From Bacillus sp. CECT 9360 (GTDB taxonomy: Bacteria; Bacillota; Bacilli; Bacillales; DSM-1321), in NCBI RefSeq assembly GCF_918741275.1, contig NZ_CAKKNA010000011.1:1-64000 (forward strand): a stretch of 64,000 bases of DNA. Direction: 5' to 3'. Of this stretch, positions 8,748 to 21,432 are shown one piece after another; the stretch's first letter is position 1; the number at the start of each line of letters is the position of its first letter. A model generated the notes under the pieces. The model searched no databases. It was not told the origin of the DNA and saw only the letters and a program-made list of their open reading frames with translations. The position numbers were made by a program, and so were the translations under genes.

Positions 8748-9430
8748 AATTTGCAGTGATCGTCTTTCCCGGCTCCAATTGTGACAGTGATATGTATCAT
8801 GCAATCAAGGATGAACTCGGCGCGGAAGCGGAATTTGTCTGGCATACAACAGACAGCCTCGAAGGTTATGATGGGATATTGCTTCCAGGAGGCTTTTCTT
8901 ATGGAGATTATCTTCGAAGCGGTGCGATTGCCCGTTTTTCAAAGGTGATGTCAGAAGTAATCAAAGCGGCGGAAGCAGGCAAGCCGGTTCTCGGTGTGTG
9001 CAACGGATTTCAAATTTTATTGGAAGCAGGACTGCTTCCAGGGGCGATGCGCAGAAATAAAGATTTGAAATTTATGTGCCGCGTAGCGGAGTTGAAGGTT
9101 GAAAACAATCAGACGATCTTTACAAATGGATATCAACAAGGAGAAGTTATCTCTATACCAATCGCCCATGGTGAAGGTAATTATTATTGCGATGAGCAAA
9201 CCCTGGCAGAATTAAAGGAAAATAACCAAATCGTTTTTTCCTATCATGAAATAAATCCGAACGGAAGCCTTAACGACATAGCAGGAATTACAAATAAAAG
9301 CGGCAATGTACTCGGTATGATGCCACATCCGGAGCGGGCAGTCGACATGCTTTTAGGAAGTGCAGACGGATTAAAACTGTTTCAATCAATCGTAAAAAGC
9401 TGGAGGGAATCACATGTCTTTACTGCTTGA
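8744..9430 (+). CDS. purQ: FGAM synthase glutaminase subunit PurQ
   Basis: 228 residues, class I glutamine amidotransferase. It supplies ammonia to Pur[12 protein letters not shown] opens the protein; [16 protein letters not shown] around residue 84 holds the nucleophile Cys; GMMPHPERA near the C-terminus holds the His and Glu of the triad. It overlaps purS by 4 nt and purL by 17 nt. Confidence 0.97.
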   Translation: MKFAVIVFPGSNCDSDMYHAIKDELGAEAEFVWHTTDSLEGYDGILLPGGFSYGDYLRSGAIARFSKVMSEVIKAAEAGKPVLGVCNGFQILLEAGLLPGAMRRNKDLKFMCRVAELKVENNQTIFTNGYQQGEVISIPIAHGEGNYYCDEQTLAELKENNQIVFSYHEINPNGSLNDIAGITNKSGNVLGMMPHPERAVDMLLGSADGLKLFQSIVKSWRESHVFTA

Positions 9431-11636
9431 ACCAACACCGGAATTGATCAAATCAGAACGCATCTATGCACAAATGGGATTATCTGACGCGGAATTTACG
9501 ATGGTTGAAGAAACCCTTGGCAGGCTTCCGAATTATACGGAAACCGGACTGTTCTCGGTTATGTGGTCCGAACACTGTTCATATAAGAACTCCAAGCCGG
9601 TGCTAAAAAAGTTCCCTGTTACAGGCGAGAGAGTTTTACAGGGGCCCGGGGAAGGAGCAGGAATCGTTGATATTGGCGATAACCAGGCGGTTGTATTTAA
9701 GATCGAAAGCCATAACCATCCGTCAGCCATCGAACCATACCAGGGCGCAGCTACAGGAGTTGGCGGCATCATCCGTGATGTGTTTTCGATGGGGGCCCGG
9801 CCAATTGCCCTACTAAACTCACTGCGTTTCGGAGAATTGGATAATCCGAGAGTTAAGTATTTGTTTAAAGAAGTAGTAGCCGGTATTGCAGGTTACGGCA
9901 ACTGTATCGGAATCCCGACTGTTGGCGGAGAAATCCAATTCGACCCTTCCTACGCGGGAAATCCGTTAGTGAACGCGATGTGTGTAGGCTTAATTAATCA
10001 TGAGAATATTAAAAAAGGACAGGCGCATGGAGTCGGAAACACAGTCATGTATGTAGGTGCTAAAACAGGTCGAGATGGCATTCACGGGGCAACCTTTGCT
10101 TCCGAAGAACTAACGGACGCTTCCGAAGAAAAACGGCCGGCAGTCCAAGTTGGGGATCCTTTCATGGAAAAGCTGTTGCTTGAAGCATGTTTAGAATTAA
10201 TTCAATCGGATGCGCTGGTTGGGATTCAGGATATGGGAGCGGCAGGATTAACAAGTTCAAGCGCTGAAATGGCCAGTAAAGCCGGCTCTGGAATTGAAAT
10301 GAATCTGGATTTTATCCCACAACGAGAAACCGGAATGACCGCTTATGAAATGATGCTTTCCGAATCTCAGGAGCGCATGCTCATCGTCGTAGAAAAAGGA
10401 CGTGAGCAGGAAATCGTCGATTTATTTTCCAAATACGGTCTTGAAGCCGTTTCAGTCGGTGTTGTCACCGATGATAAAAACCTGACACTTTTCCATAAAG
10501 GTGAATTGGTAGCTAAGGTAGCGGCTGATGCATTGGCGGAAGAGGCGCCAGTGTATTATAAACCTTCCCGGGAGCCGCTTTATTATCAAGAGTTCCAGCA
10601 GATGGAGAGCAAATCTTATAAACTGGCTGATTACGGTGAAACCCTTAAGAAATTACTTTCCCAGCCTACGATTTCCAGCAAGGAATGGGTGTATGACCAG
10701 TATGATTATATGGTTCAGACAAATACGGTCGTCGTGCCAGGTTCTGACGCGGCTGTTGTGAGAATAAGAGAAACTAATAAAGCACTTGCGATGACAACCG
10801 ATTGTAACTCCCGTTATTTATACCTCGATCCGGAAGTCGGAGGCAAAATTGCGGTAGCCGAGGCGGCGCGCAATATCGTCTGTTCAGGTGGGGAGCCGTT
10901 AGCGATTACGGATTGCTTGAATTTCGGAAACCCGGAGAAGCCGGAGATTTTCTGGCAAATTGAGAAAGCGGCCGACGGGATGAGTGAGGCATGCCGTACG
11001 CTAAGCACACCAGTCATTGGCGGAAATGTTTCACTGTACAACGAAAATAACGGTGTAGCCGTATATCCGACACCGGTAGTGGGCATGGTCGGCTTGATCG
11101 AAGACATCAACCATGTGACTACGCAGACGTTTAAAAATGCGGGCGATTTGATCTATGTGATTGGAGAAACGAAAATTGAATTCGCGGGCAGCGAGCTTCA
11201 AAAAATGATTGAAGGTAGAATTTTCGGCAAAGCTCCATCCATTGACTTAGAAGTTGAGAAAGAGCGCCAGGCTCAAATTTTAGCAGCTATTAAAAACGGC
11301 TTGGTCTCTTCAGCCCATGACCTTGCGGAAGGCGGTCTAGCTGTTGCGGTTGCTGAATCATTATTCGGGACAAGTCATCTAGGTGCTAATATTAAAGTAA
11401 CCGGCGATGTAGCAGTTGCTCTATTTAGCGAAACCCAATCCCGTTTCTTGATCTCGGTTAAATCTGAGCATCGCCAAGCGTTTGAAGGAATAGTCCAAGA
11501 CGCAGTGAATATTGGAGAAGTGACAAGTAACGGTGTTTTGACAGTGGTGAATGAAGAAAATAATAGATTGGTTGACGCAAATGTCGGTGAATTACACGAA
11601 GCCTGGAAAGGAGCGATCCCATGCTTGCTGAAATAA
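9414..11636 (+). CDS. purL: FGAM synthase subunit PurL (small form)
   Basis: 740 residues, the usual length of the small Gram-positive PurL that needs PurS and PurQ. It makes FGAM from FGAR, ATP and ammonia. Segments seen: [32 protein letters not shown] (phosphate and metal loop, split here only by reading), [16 protein letters not shown], and a repeat of the AIR-synthase fold in the C-half ([23 protein letters not shown]). The start ATG follows GGAGGG by 7 nt and overlaps purQ. Confidence 0.96.
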   Translation: MSLLLEPTPELIKSERIYAQMGLSDAEFTMVEETLGRLPNYTETGLFSVMWSEHCSYKNSKPVLKKFPVTGERVLQGPGEGAGIVDIGDNQAVVFKIESHNHPSAIEPYQGAATGVGGIIRDVFSMGARPIALLNSLRFGELDNPRVKYLFKEVVAGIAGYGNCIGIPTVGGEIQFDPSYAGNPLVNAMCVGLINHENIKKGQAHGVGNTVMYVGAKTGRDGIHGATFASEELTDASEEKRPAVQVGDPFMEKLLLEACLELIQSDALVGIQDMGAAGLTSSSAEMASKAGSGIEMNLDFIPQRETGMTAYEMMLSESQERMLIVVEKGREQEIVDLFSKYGLEAVSVGVVTDDKNLTLFHKGELVAKVAADALAEEAPVYYKPSREPLYYQEFQQMESKSYKLADYGETLKKLLSQPTISSKEWVYDQYDYMVQTNTVVVPGSDAAVVRIRETNKALAMTTDCNSRYLYLDPEVGGKIAVAEAARNIVCSGGEPLAITDCLNFGNPEKPEIFWQIEKAADGMSEACRTLSTPVIGGNVSLYNENNGVAVYPTPVVGMVGLIEDINHVTTQTFKNAGDLIYVIGETKIEFAGSELQKMIEGRIFGKAPSIDLEVEKERQAQILAAIKNGLVSSAHDLAEGGLAVAVAESLFGTSHLGANIKVTGDVAVALFSETQSRFLISVKSEHRQAFEGIVQDAVNIGEVTSNGVLTVVNEENNRLVDANVGELHEAWKGAIPCLLK

Positions 11637-13033
11637 AAGGCCTGAATGAGGAATGCGGTGTATTTGGTGTTTGGGGACATCCGGACGCGGCCCAGATTAC
11701 GTATTATGGATTGCACAGCCTCCAGCACAGAGGGCAAGAAGGCGCTGGTATGGTGTTAAGTGACGGCGGGAAACTGAGGGGTGTAAAGGGAGAAGGACTG
11801 GTTACCGAAGTGTTTCCCGCTGAGAAAATGCAGGATCTTTCTGGTATCGCCGCGATCGGTCACGTGCGCTATGCGACAGCAGGTGGCGGTGGCTATGAAA
11901 ACGTCCAGCCGTTTCTATTTAACTCTCAAAGCGGCGGGCTTGCCCTTGCCCATAATGGGAATCTCGTCAATGCGAAACAGCTGAAAGGGCAGCTTGAAGC
12001 ACAGGGCAGTATCTTTCAAACGACATCCGATACCGAAGTATTAGCCCATTTAATTAGAAGGGGCGGTTTTTCGGACATTAAGGAACGAGTTAAAAATGCG
12101 TTAGGGATGCTAAAGGGCGCCTATGCGTTCCTGATCATGACCGAAACTGAAATGCTGGTTGCGGTAGATCCACATGGCCTTCGTCCACTTTCGCTCGGAA
12201 AAATAGGGGACGCTTATGTCGTGGCTTCCGAAACATGTGCCCTCGATATTGTCGGCGCTGAATTTGTCAGGGATTTTGAACCGGGTGAACTGGTCATCAT
12301 GAACAAAGATGGCATACATTCGGAACGTTTTGCCACATCAAGCCAGCGTTCAATGTGCACGATGGAATACGTCTATTTTTCCCGTCCGGATAGCAATATT
12401 GATGGCATCAATGTTCATACCGCGAGAAAAAATTTAGGGAAGCAGCTGGCGATGGAAACATTGATTGACGCAGACGTCGTTACAGGCGTTCCTGATTCGA
12501 GCATTTCTGCGGCAATCGGCTATGCGGAAGCTGCAGGCATTCCTTATGAAATGGGCTTGATTAAGAACCGTTACGTGGGACGAACATTTATCCAGCCGTC
12601 GCAGTCTCTTCGAGAGCAAGGCGTGAAAATGAAGCTAGCACCTGTAAGAGGTGTAGTGGAAGGCAAACGCGTCGTTATGGTCGATGACTCGATTGTCCGT
12701 GGCACAACAAGCAAACGAATTGTCACAATGCTCAAGGAAGCGGGGGCAAAAGAGGTACATGTCTGCATCAGTTCTCCACCTATTAAAAACCCTTGCTTCT
12801 ATGGAATTGATACATCTTCTAGGGACGAATTAATTGCTTCCGAAAAATCGGTAGAAGAAATCAGAAAGCTGATTGGCGCCGATTCACTAACCTTCTTAAG
12901 TGTGGAAGGCATGGTTAAGGGCATTGGACGGCCCTTCGCTGGGGAGACTCATGGCCAGTGTCTTGCGTGCTTTACCGGTCAATATCCAACAGAGATCTAC
13001 GAGCAGTCAGTACAAGATTTACAAAAATGCTGA
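11621..13033 (+). CDS. purF: Amidophosphoribosyltransferase, PurF
   Basis: 470 residues. It is the committed step of the pathway: PRPP and glutamine to phosphoribosylamine. The start [11 protein letters not shown] is an 11-residue propeptide, removed to expose Cys12 of CGVFG as the N-terminal nucleophile. [15 protein letters not shown] near residue 345 is the PRPP loop. Late cysteines in PCFYG and CLACFTG fit the oxygen-sensitive 4Fe-4S cluster of the Bacillus enzyme. It overlaps purL by 16 nt. Confidence 0.97.
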   Translation: MLAEIKGLNEECGVFGVWGHPDAAQITYYGLHSLQHRGQEGAGMVLSDGGKLRGVKGEGLVTEVFPAEKMQDLSGIAAIGHVRYATAGGGGYENVQPFLFNSQSGGLALAHNGNLVNAKQLKGQLEAQGSIFQTTSDTEVLAHLIRRGGFSDIKERVKNALGMLKGAYAFLIMTETEMLVAVDPHGLRPLSLGKIGDAYVVASETCALDIVGAEFVRDFEPGELVIMNKDGIHSERFATSSQRSMCTMEYVYFSRPDSNIDGINVHTARKNLGKQLAMETLIDADVVTGVPDSSISAAIGYAEAAGIPYEMGLIKNRYVGRTFIQPSQSLREQGVKMKLAPVRGVVEGKRVVMVDDSIVRGTTSKRIVTMLKEAGAKEVHVCISSPPIKNPCFYGIDTSSRDELIASEKSVEEIRKLIGADSLTFLSVEGMVKGIGRPFAGETHGQCLACFTGQYPTEIYEQSVQDLQKC

Positions 13034-13048
13034 TGGGGAGGATTAACA

Positions 13049-14077
13049 ATGGCAAACGCATATAAGCAGGCCGGGGTAGACATTGAGGCTGGCTATGAAT
13101 CGGTTACCCGGATGAAAAAACATGTTCAGCGCACAATGCGCCCGGAGGTCATGAGCGGTCTCGGTGGTTTTGGCGGCATGTTTGATTTATCAACACTCGG
13201 TTTAAAAGAGCCCGTTTTAGTTTCAGGGACCGATGGTGTGGGGACGAAGCTGCTTTTGGCGATCTTGCTTAATAAGCATGATACCATCGGGATTGACTGT
13301 GTAGCTATGTGCGTCAATGATATCGTCGTCCAGGGAGCCGAACCGATTTACTTCTTAGACTATATTGCCTGCGGCAAAGCCCTTCCTGAAAAAATCGAAA
13401 GCATTGTACAAGGTGTGGCAGACGGCTGTGAACAGGCGGGAGCAGCGCTAATCGGTGGCGAAACAGCTGAAATGCCGGGAATGTATGATGCAAACGAATA
13501 CGATGTCGCCGGATTTGCCGTTGGTGCGGTTGAAAAATCTAAGCTGGTTACCGGAAAAGACATCTCTCCGGGGGATCTTGTCATTGGCCTTGCATCAAGC
13601 GGGATTCACAGCAATGGTTACTCCCTCGTGCGCAAGGTGTTGCTGCAGGATTCTCAAATGGAATTAACAGAACACATGGACGAACTAGGCTGCACGCTAG
13701 GTGAAGAATTGCTGAAGCCTACTAAAATATATGTAAAATCGATCTTGTCAGCTTTGGAAACGTATAAGCTAAAAGGGATGGCCCATATAACCGGCGGCGG
13801 ATTTATCGAAAACCTCCCGCGCATGCTTCCTGAACATACAGGGATTGAAATCGAGCTGGGGAGCTGGAGTATCCCGCCGATTTTTAAGCTGCTCGAAAAT
13901 AAAGGGAACCTGTCTCATGAAGAAATGTTCAATATTTTTAACATGGGAATCGGCATGGCTGTCGTTGTCAGTCCCGAAGACAAAGACCGTGTTTTAAGCC
14001 ATTTTGAAGGCTGCGGCGAAAAAGCCAGTGTGATCGGTAAAGTGGTTAATCGTGAAGGAGTGTCTTTTACCCGATGA
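13049..14077 (+). CDS. purM: AIR synthase, PurM
   Basis: 342 residues. It closes FGAM to AIR with ATP. The family signatures [13 protein letters not shown] near residue 58, [11 protein letters not shown] near residue 140 and [15 protein letters not shown] near residue 247 are all present. A GGGGAGG site precedes the ATG, 15 nt behind purF. The stop overlaps the purN start by 4 nt. Confidence 0.97.
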   Translation: MANAYKQAGVDIEAGYESVTRMKKHVQRTMRPEVMSGLGGFGGMFDLSTLGLKEPVLVSGTDGVGTKLLLAILLNKHDTIGIDCVAMCVNDIVVQGAEPIYFLDYIACGKALPEKIESIVQGVADGCEQAGAALIGGETAEMPGMYDANEYDVAGFAVGAVEKSKLVTGKDISPGDLVIGLASSGIHSNGYSLVRKVLLQDSQMELTEHMDELGCTLGEELLKPTKIYVKSILSALETYKLKGMAHITGGGFIENLPRMLPEHTGIEIELGSWSIPPIFKLLENKGNLSHEEMFNIFNMGIGMAVVVSPEDKDRVLSHFEGCGEKASVIGKVVNREGVSFTR

Positions 14078-14664
14078 GAAAAATCGCGATTTTTGCATCA
14101 GGGAATGGGAGTAACTTTCAAGCGATATACGAAGCTGTAAAAGCAGGAAGCCTGCAGGCGGACATCAGTCTGGTCGTGAGTGACAAAAAGGATGCCTATG
14201 TCCTTGAAAGAGCGAATTCAGCAGGCTTTGAGACATTCAGCTTTACACCAAAAGAGTACAAGAGTAAAGAAGATTTTGAAACAGAAATATTGATGAACCT
14301 TCGTGAACTTGGAGTAGAAGTCATTGTTTTAGCGGGATATATGCGTTTGATCGGGCCGACGCTTCTGCGTGAATTTTCGGGCAGGATTGTTAATATCCAT
14401 CCGTCCCTGCTCCCGGCTTTTCCAGGAAAGGATGCAATCGGACAAGCGTTTGTTGCCAAAGTGAAGGTGACGGGCGTAACGGTTCATTATGTGGACGAAG
14501 GGATGGATACCGGGCCGATCATCGCCCAGCAGGAAGTACCGGTGCTCGAAGGAGATACAAGAGAGACACTGCAACAGCGGATCCAGACAGCGGAGCATGA
14601 ACTATATCCGTCTGTTTTAAAAGGGATATTAGAGAAAAATGAGTACATTCATGTGGAGGGATAA
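14074..14664 (+). CDS. purN: GAR formyltransferase, PurN
   Basis: 196 residues. It transfers a formyl group from 10-formyl-THF to [15 protein letters not shown] at the N-terminus binds the phosphate, [12 protein letters not shown] around residue 106 carries the catalytic Asn and His, and [13 protein letters not shown] around residue 137 supplies the catalytic Asp. ATGA overlap with purM. Confidence 0.97.
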   Translation: MRKIAIFASGNGSNFQAIYEAVKAGSLQADISLVVSDKKDAYVLERANSAGFETFSFTPKEYKSKEDFETEILMNLRELGVEVIVLAGYMRLIGPTLLREFSGRIVNIHPSLLPAFPGKDAIGQAFVAKVKVTGVTVHYVDEGMDTGPIIAQQEVPVLEGDTRETLQQRIQTAEHELYPSVLKGILEKNEYIHVEG

Positions 14665-14666
14665 AA

Positions 14667-16202
14667 GTGGCTAAAAGAGCATTGCTTAGTGTTTCCGACA
14701 AAACCGGCATTATTGAATTTGCACAAGGATTAAAAGAAGCCGGTTTTGAAATCATATCTACTGGAGGCACGAAGAAAGCATTAACTGAAAATGGCATAGA
14801 GGTGACAGGAATCAGCGATGTAACCGGATTTCCTGAAATTTTGGACGGACGTGTGAAAACATTGCATCCTAATGTCCATGGTGCTCTCTTGGCCCGACAC
14901 GGAGACCCAGAACACCAAAGACAGCTCGAAAAGCATAATATCACCCCGATTCAGCTGGTCTGCGTCAATCTGTATCCGTTCCAACAGACAATCGCGAAGC
15001 CGGACGTTACTCCTGAAGATGCGATTGAAAACATCGATATCGGTGGACCGACGATGCTCCGCTCAAGCGCTAAAAACCATGAATATGTAACAGTCGTTAC
15101 GGATCCTGCCGATTACGGGGCAGTCCTTACCGAATTGTTTGAACAAGGTGAAGTCCAGCCTGCAACGAGGAGAAAACTGGCTGCAAAAGTATTCCGCCAT
15201 ACGGCCTCATATGATGCTGTCATCTCGGAATACATGACAAAGCTTGCTGAAGAAGAGAATCCGGAAAGCCTGACGGTGACATTTGAATTAAAACAAACGC
15301 TCCGCTACGGGGAAAACCCGCATCAAAAAGCGTCCTTCTATAAAAAGCCGCTGGGCTCCGCATTCTCGATCGCTCAGGCAGAACAGCTTCATGGTAAAGA
15401 GCTTTCCTACAATAATATTAATGATGCAGACGCTGCCATACAAATCGTGAAAGAGTTCAAAGAACCGGCAGCCGTTGCAGTCAAACATATGAACCCATGC
15501 GGTGTTGGAACAGGCTCCACTATTACGGAAGCATTCAAAAAAGCGTATGAAGCAGATGAAACCTCCATTTTCGGTGGTATTGTCGCGTTGAATCGGGAAG
15601 TCGATGAAGAAACGGCCGAGATGCTGAGCGGGATTTTTCTGGAGATCGTGATTGCCCCGGCTTTTTCAAAAGAAGCCTTTGAAATCCTGACCGCTAAGAA
15701 AAACATTCGTCTGCTCACAATTGACTTTAATGGAAACCAAAAGATTGAACGCAAATTAACTTCCATCGAAGGAGGCCTGCTTGTCCAGGATATGGACACA
15801 TACGGATTAGATCAGGCAAATATCATTGTCCCGACAAAACGCCAGCCGACTGGTCAGGAGTGGGAAGCATTGAAGCTGGGCTGGAATGTTGTCAAGCACG
15901 TAAAGTCCAACGCGATTGTTGTCTCTGACGATAAAATGACACTAGGTGTCGGTGCGGGTCAGATGAACCGTGTTGGAGCTGCAAAAATAGCCTTGGAACA
16001 GGCGGCTGAGCGGGCAAAGGGCAGTGCATTAGCTTCGGATGCCTTCTTCCCGATGGATGACACAGTGGAGGCAGCAGCAAAAGCAGGCATTACAGCTATC
16101 ATTCAACCTGGTGGCTCTGTCCGGGATGAAGATTCAATCAAGAAAGCCGATGAATATGGCATTGCCATGGTATTTACAGGCGTACGGCATTTTAAGCATT
16201 GA
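14667..16202 (+). CDS. purH: Bifunctional AICAR transformylase/IMP cyclohydrolase, PurH
   Basis: 511 residues; it catalyses the last two steps to IMP. Residues 1-195 form the cyclohydrolase ([23 protein letters not shown]). The rest is the transformylase, with [12 protein letters not shown] and the catalytic Lys-His in AVKHMNPCG. The start is a GTG at 14667, two bases behind the purN stop, with GGAGGG upstream. Confidence 0.97.
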   Translation: MAKRALLSVSDKTGIIEFAQGLKEAGFEIISTGGTKKALTENGIEVTGISDVTGFPEILDGRVKTLHPNVHGALLARHGDPEHQRQLEKHNITPIQLVCVNLYPFQQTIAKPDVTPEDAIENIDIGGPTMLRSSAKNHEYVTVVTDPADYGAVLTELFEQGEVQPATRRKLAAKVFRHTASYDAVISEYMTKLAEEENPESLTVTFELKQTLRYGENPHQKASFYKKPLGSAFSIAQAEQLHGKELSYNNINDADAAIQIVKEFKEPAAVAVKHMNPCGVGTGSTITEAFKKAYEADETSIFGGIVALNREVDEETAEMLSGIFLEIVIAPAFSKEAFEILTAKKNIRLLTIDFNGNQKIERKLTSIEGGLLVQDMDTYGLDQANIIVPTKRQPTGQEWEALKLGWNVVKHVKSNAIVVSDDKMTLGVGAGQMNRVGAAKIALEQAAERAKGSALASDAFFPMDDTVEAAAKAGITAIIQPGGSVRDEDSIKKADEYGIAMVFTGVRHFKH

Positions 16203-16260
16203 TGTCTGAAGTCGTTTCAAGCGGGTATATAGAAAATACTACGCTTTTAATTTGGGATGA

Positions 16261-17541
<1,281 letters not shown>

Positions 17542-17560
17542 GAAATGGGAATGCTAGTTA

Positions 17561-17698
17561 GTTTGGATAATAAAAGTCCTAGTTTGGATAATAAATCCTG
17601 GGTTCGGATAATAAAAGTCCTGGTTGGATAATAAATCCTGGGTTCGGATAAAAAAGTCCCGGTTTGGACAATAAACCCTGTCCCGGATAATAAATAGC
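17561..17698. repeat. Array 3: about 20-bp phased TTYGGATAATAAA repeats
   Basis: Seven copies of a GGATAATAAA core start at 17565, 17586, 17606, 17626, 17646, 17666 and 17685, a period of 19-21 bp. Two flavours alternate: one continues AAGTCC, the other ATCCTGGG. This A/B alternation copies the design of array 2 although the sequences differ. The array lies between purD and the operon terminator, so it is transcribed. No gene is present. Confidence 0.85.
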
Positions 17699-17721
17699 TC
17701 GGTGAATTTCTAATTACATGC

Positions 17722-17757
17722 AAAAACGCTTGGGGGGGCCCCTAAGCGTTTTTTTAC
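17722..17757 (+). terminator. pur operon terminator
   Basis: Stem AAAAACGCTTGGGG/CCCCTAAGCGTTTTT with one unpaired T, loop GGG and a T run. It can work on either strand, which suits the convergent gene at 17761. Confidence 0.92.
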
Positions 17758-17760
17758 ATG

Positions 17761-18012
17761 TCATTGCTTTTCATCCCATTTGCCGGAACCTTCGCTGTTT
17801 AGGAGACCCTGACTTTTCTTATACAATGCCGTTACCGGACAAAACTTGAGAATCCCCTCGCCAATCTTCATGGCGGCAAGCGCGGCCATGAGTATGTAGG
17901 ATTCTCGCCATGGCTTCTTGACGAGCTTGGCTGTTGTCCATGCGAGTACCGTAAACCCGAATGTAATCCGGATCAAAGCATTCACAATTCCGATATTTTG
18001 CTGGACTTTCAA
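17761..18012 (-). CDS. DUF2892 small membrane protein (YgaP-type)
   Basis: 83 residues. It begins KVQQNIGIVNALIRITFG, the N-terminal signature of the DUF2892 family, has two hydrophobic segments and a CPVTALYK motif typical of the family. A TTG start at 18012 has GAAGGGAG 8 nt upstream, while the ATG six codons earlier has none. The family often goes with sulfur or rhodanese functions, but no such partner is nearby. Convergent with purD. Confidence 0.8.
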   Translation of the reverse strand: MKVQQNIGIVNALIRITFGFTVLAWTTAKLVKKPWRESYILMAALAAMKIGEGILKFCPVTALYKKSQGLLNSEGSGKWDEKQ

Positions 18013-18116
18013 TGAAATGACTCCCTTCATAAAAGATTAAAACTTTACTGTGTTAAAATGTTAAATGTGGTATTATATAAGAAAACTAATTTGACTTTCT
18101 TTAATTTACCAATTAA

Positions 18117-18130
18117 TTAAAGCGCTTACA
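18117..18130 (+). promoter_or_regulatory. Possible cre site (CcpA) before yerA
   Basis: TTAAAGCGCTTACA fits 13 of 14 positions of the cre consensus TGWAANCGNTNWCA and lies 19 bp before the yerA start. A real site would link yerA expression to carbon state. Motif match only. Confidence 0.4.
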
Positions 18131-18149
18131 ATATAAGGGGAGTATGTTC

Positions 18150-19892
18150 ATGCTGGAACAGCGATATCGATGGAAAAACAAGCATCTGCGTGAGCATGTA
18201 GCTGTATTGGACGGCAAAAAAGCGCCGCAGATGCTGCTTAAAGATGCTGTCTATTTAAATCAGGTTTTTAGAAAATGGATGAAAGCGAATATTTGGATTT
18301 ACGACGACCGGATCGTGTATGTCGGGGAAAAGCTTCCTGATAACCTTGAAGGCTGCGAAATTATTGATTGTAAGAATCAATATCTAGTCCCTGGTTACAT
18401 AGAACCCCATGCCCATCCGTTTCAAGTTTATAATCCCCTTTCCCTTTCGCAATATGCATCTAATTTTGGAACCACAACGTTGATTAACGATAACCTGGTC
18501 CTTTTTTTACAATTAGAAAAAAAGAAAGCGTTTTCCCTTTTGGAGGAGTTTAAGGAGGTCCCTGCCACGATGTACTGGTGGAGCCGGTTTGATGCGCAGA
18601 CTGAGCTTCAGAACGAAGAAATGATTTTTTCTCATGGAGAGGTAAAAGCATGGCTTGAGCATGATGCTGTTCTACAGGGCGGGGAGCTGACAAGCTGGCC
18701 AAGGCTTCTGGCGGGCGATGATATGCTGCTTCACTGGATGCAGGAAACAAAGCGGATGCGGAAGCAAATTGAAGGCCATTTTCCAGGAGCCTCTGAAAAA
18801 ACATTGGCAAAGATGATGCTGTTTGGAGCAGATGCCGATCATGAGGCGATGACGGGTGAAGAGGTAATGACCCGCTTGATGCAAGGATATACCGTATCAC
18901 TGCGTCATTCATCCATTCGCCCTGACTTGCCCAAGCTGTTGGATGAAATCCAGGAGCTCGGTTTAGAGCATTTTGATAAATTATTATTCACGACGGACGG
19001 CTCGCCGCCATCTTTTTATGAACAAGGCTTACAAGACAACATGATCAGGATGGCGATTGAGAAGGGCATTCCTGTCATTGACGCCTATAATATGGCGACC
19101 ATTAATATTGCGAAGCATTACAACATTGAATACTTGCACGGCAATATTGCTACAGGCAGGGTCGCGAATATTAATTTCCTTGAAGATAAAGAGAATCCGA
19201 CCCCTGTTTCTGTGTTGGCTAAAGGACATTGGGTAAAGCGCGATGGAATAGAAAGTCCTGATTTAGCGACAATCAATTGGGATCAATATGGTTTTAGTCC
19301 AATGAAGCTGGACTGGGGTATTGAACCGAATGATTTAGAGTTTTCGATGCCATTTGGAATCGAGATGGTCAACGATGTCATTACAAAACCGTATTCCATT
19401 ACTTCAGATGTGTCATACGAAGAATTGTCCTTTGACCATGATGAATCTTTCTTAATGATGGTTGATGCAAATGGTAAGTGGAGAATCAATACGCTTATTA
19501 AAGGATTTGCGAATAAATTGTGCGGATTTGCCAGTTCTTATTCTAACTCCGGTGATATCATCCTGATTGGCAAGCGGAAGAAGGATATGATCACCGCCTT
19601 TAATCGAATGAAGGAGATTGGCGGAGGAATCGTCATAACTGAGCATGATAAGGTCATATATGAACTTCCTTTAACATTAAAAGGTATCATGTCCAAAGAA
19701 CCCATTCCTGAACTGATAGAGAAAGAAAACGAGCTGAAGGCTCTTTTAGCAGAAAGGGGCTATCCTTTCTCTGACCCGGTCTATAGTCTGTTATTCTTTT
19801 CATCTACACACCTACCATATATACGCATTACTCAGCAAGGCATGTATGATGTCATGAATAAAACGGTACTCTTTCCCCCGATAATGCGATAA
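18150..19892 (+). CDS. yerA: Adenine deaminase-like amidohydrolase, YerA
   Basis: 580 residues, metal-dependent amidohydrolase fold. VPGYIEPHAHPF near residue 85 is the metal-binding HxH motif; further family segments are GADADHEAMTGEE and FTTDGSPPSFYEQG (metal Asp) near residue 283. It resembles B. subtilis YerA, annotated as a putative adenine deaminase, and sits right behind the purine operon as in that species. Two ATGs compete: AAGGGGAG is 2 nt from the first (18144) and 8 nt from the second (18150), so the second is chosen. True substrate not proven. Confidence 0.88.
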   Translation: MLEQRYRWKNKHLREHVAVLDGKKAPQMLLKDAVYLNQVFRKWMKANIWIYDDRIVYVGEKLPDNLEGCEIIDCKNQYLVPGYIEPHAHPFQVYNPLSLSQYASNFGTTTLINDNLVLFLQLEKKKAFSLLEEFKEVPATMYWWSRFDAQTELQNEEMIFSHGEVKAWLEHDAVLQGGELTSWPRLLAGDDMLLHWMQETKRMRKQIEGHFPGASEKTLAKMMLFGADADHEAMTGEEVMTRLMQGYTVSLRHSSIRPDLPKLLDEIQELGLEHFDKLLFTTDGSPPSFYEQGLQDNMIRMAIEKGIPVIDAYNMATINIAKHYNIEYLHGNIATGRVANINFLEDKENPTPVSVLAKGHWVKRDGIESPDLATINWDQYGFSPMKLDWGIEPNDLEFSMPFGIEMVNDVITKPYSITSDVSYEELSFDHDESFLMMVDANGKWRINTLIKGFANKLCGFASSYSNSGDIILIGKRKKDMITAFNRMKEIGGGIVITEHDKVIYELPLTLKGIMSKEPIPELIEKENELKALLAERGYPFSDPVYSLLFFSSTHLPYIRITQQGMYDVMNKTVLFPPIMR

Positions 19893-19955
19893 AATATAGA
19901 AAAAGATAAATTTCCAAAGTTGGGGAAGCCTTTCAAAAGGCAGGGAGTGTTAGAA

Positions 19956-20990
19956 ATGAAGCTAAAAGTAACCGTTATTTTATTGGCTGTATCTATACTC
20001 ATTACCGGATGTAAAAGCGAAGAGGATGCTAAGCCAAAAGAGAAAGCAATCGAGATAAGTTCAAAAGTAGAAGAAAAGCAGTTTTCGAATACCTTTCCAC
20101 TATCTGGAATCGGCACGAATGAAGAGCCGGAGGGAAGGGCGGTCGCCGTAATGATCAATAATCATCCAGACGCTCGCCCACAATCAGGTCTATCCAAGGC
20201 GGACATCGTGTATGAAATGCTTGCCGAGGCCGAAGTTACAAGATTCCTAGCCGTTTACCAAAGTGAAAAGCCGGAAAAGGTAGGCCCTGTACGCAGTGCC
20301 AGAGACTATTATATTAGATTGGCAAAAGGGCTCGATGCGTTGTTCATTGCCCATGGATACAGCCCTGATGCCAAAGCTCTGCTTGCCGGGGGCTATGTCG
20401 ACCACTTAAATGGAATCGCATATGATGGCACGTTGTTCAAGAGGGTAGACTTCCGAAAGGCGCCGCACAATTCGTACATCACCTATAAGAATATCGAAAA
20501 AGGCGCCGAAGACAATTCATTTGATCTGGACAGCCAGCCAGATCCATTTACTTTTTTAACAGAGAAGCAGTCTAAGGACCTGCAGGGGAATTCGGCTCTG
20601 TCTGTGCTGATTTCTTATGGTTCGCCAATCTTTGATGTGACCTTTGAATATGATGAAGAATCGGGCAAATACAAACGCTTTTCAGGCGGCGAACAGACCG
20701 TGGAATATGAAAAAGAGACCCCGGTGTTGCTGGATAACATATTCATCATTGAAGCGTCCCATCAGGTTATTGACAATAGTGGACGTCGTGATATTAACTT
20801 AGAAAATGGCGGAAAAGGCTATTTGCTTCAAAAAGGGAAAATGAATGAAGTACAATGGCAAAATAAAGACGGCCATATCGTTCCGGTAAAGAACGGGGCA
20901 GAAATGGGACTGGTACCGGGAAAAACATGGGTTAATATTATTCCTGATCAACCAGGTTTAATTGAATCTGTATCTGTTGATCCTGAGTAA
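19956..20990 (+). CDS. yerB: DUF3048 lipoprotein, YerB
   Basis: 344 residues. A lipoprotein signal with lipobox LITGC puts the mature Cys at about residue 18, so it is anchored outside the membrane. Two DUF3048 domains follow: one with VMINNHPDARPQSGL and VGPVRSARDYY, one with FEYDEESGKYKRF to PGKTWVNIIPD. The ATG is preceded by AGGGAG; an earlier in-frame start has no site and would bury the signal. Function unknown; the family looks like an extracellular wall- or ligand-binding protein. Confidence 0.88.
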   Translation: MKLKVTVILLAVSILITGCKSEEDAKPKEKAIEISSKVEEKQFSNTFPLSGIGTNEEPEGRAVAVMINNHPDARPQSGLSKADIVYEMLAEAEVTRFLAVYQSEKPEKVGPVRSARDYYIRLAKGLDALFIAHGYSPDAKALLAGGYVDHLNGIAYDGTLFKRVDFRKAPHNSYITYKNIEKGAEDNSFDLDSQPDPFTFLTEKQSKDLQGNSALSVLISYGSPIFDVTFEYDEESGKYKRFSGGEQTVEYEKETPVLLDNIFIIEASHQVIDNSGRRDINLENGGKGYLLQKGKMNEVQWQNKDGHIVPVKNGAEMGLVPGKTWVNIIPDQPGLIESVSVDPE

Positions 20991-21015
20991 CTAGTTCATT
21001 AAAGGGAGTAATGGT

Positions 21016-21309
21016 ATGCAAATTGAAAAATTAAGAGGAAAAGACCTTGATCAGCTGTTTCAAGCTGTTTTATCTCTAAAAGACTTAGATGAGTGCTATC
21101 GCTTTTTTGATGATTTATGTACGGTAAATGAAATACAATCACTGGCCCAACGGCTCGAAGTGGCACGGATGCTTGAGGAAGGCAAAACATACCACAAAAT
21201 CGAAACGGAAACAGGGGCCAGCACGGCAACCATTTCGCGTGTGAAAAGATGCTTGAACTACGGAAATGATGCCTACACAATGGCGCTTGAACGAATTAAA
21301 GAAGATTAA
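21016..21309 (+). CDS. yerC: TrpR-like DNA-binding protein, YerC/YecD family
   Basis: 97 residues, all helical. The segment TVNEIQSLAQRLEVARMLEEG followed by KIETETGASTATISRVKRCL is a TrpR-type helix-turn-helix. It matches the YerC/YecD family, small regulators of unknown target, at the conserved place between yerB and pcrB. AAAGGGAG lies before the ATG; a terminator follows. Confidence 0.9.
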   Translation: MQIEKLRGKDLDQLFQAVLSLKDLDECYRFFDDLCTVNEIQSLAQRLEVARMLEEGKTYHKIETETGASTATISRVKRCLNYGNDAYTMALERIKED

Positions 21310-21326
21310 TTTTATAGAACTCCTAA

Positions 21327-21360
21327 GGCCGGGGAAGGATATCCCCGGCTTTCGTTTTTT
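21327..21360 (+). terminator. Terminator after yerC
   Basis: Perfect 8-bp GC-rich stem GCCGGGGA/TCCCCGGC, loop AGGATA, then TTTCGTTTTTT. Confidence 0.92.
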
Positions 21361-21432
21361 AATATACTCTCTTTTTTTATCATTTTTCTTAATGCTATAA
21401 TGGTTTAATGGAAGCTAGAATGGAGGATTACG

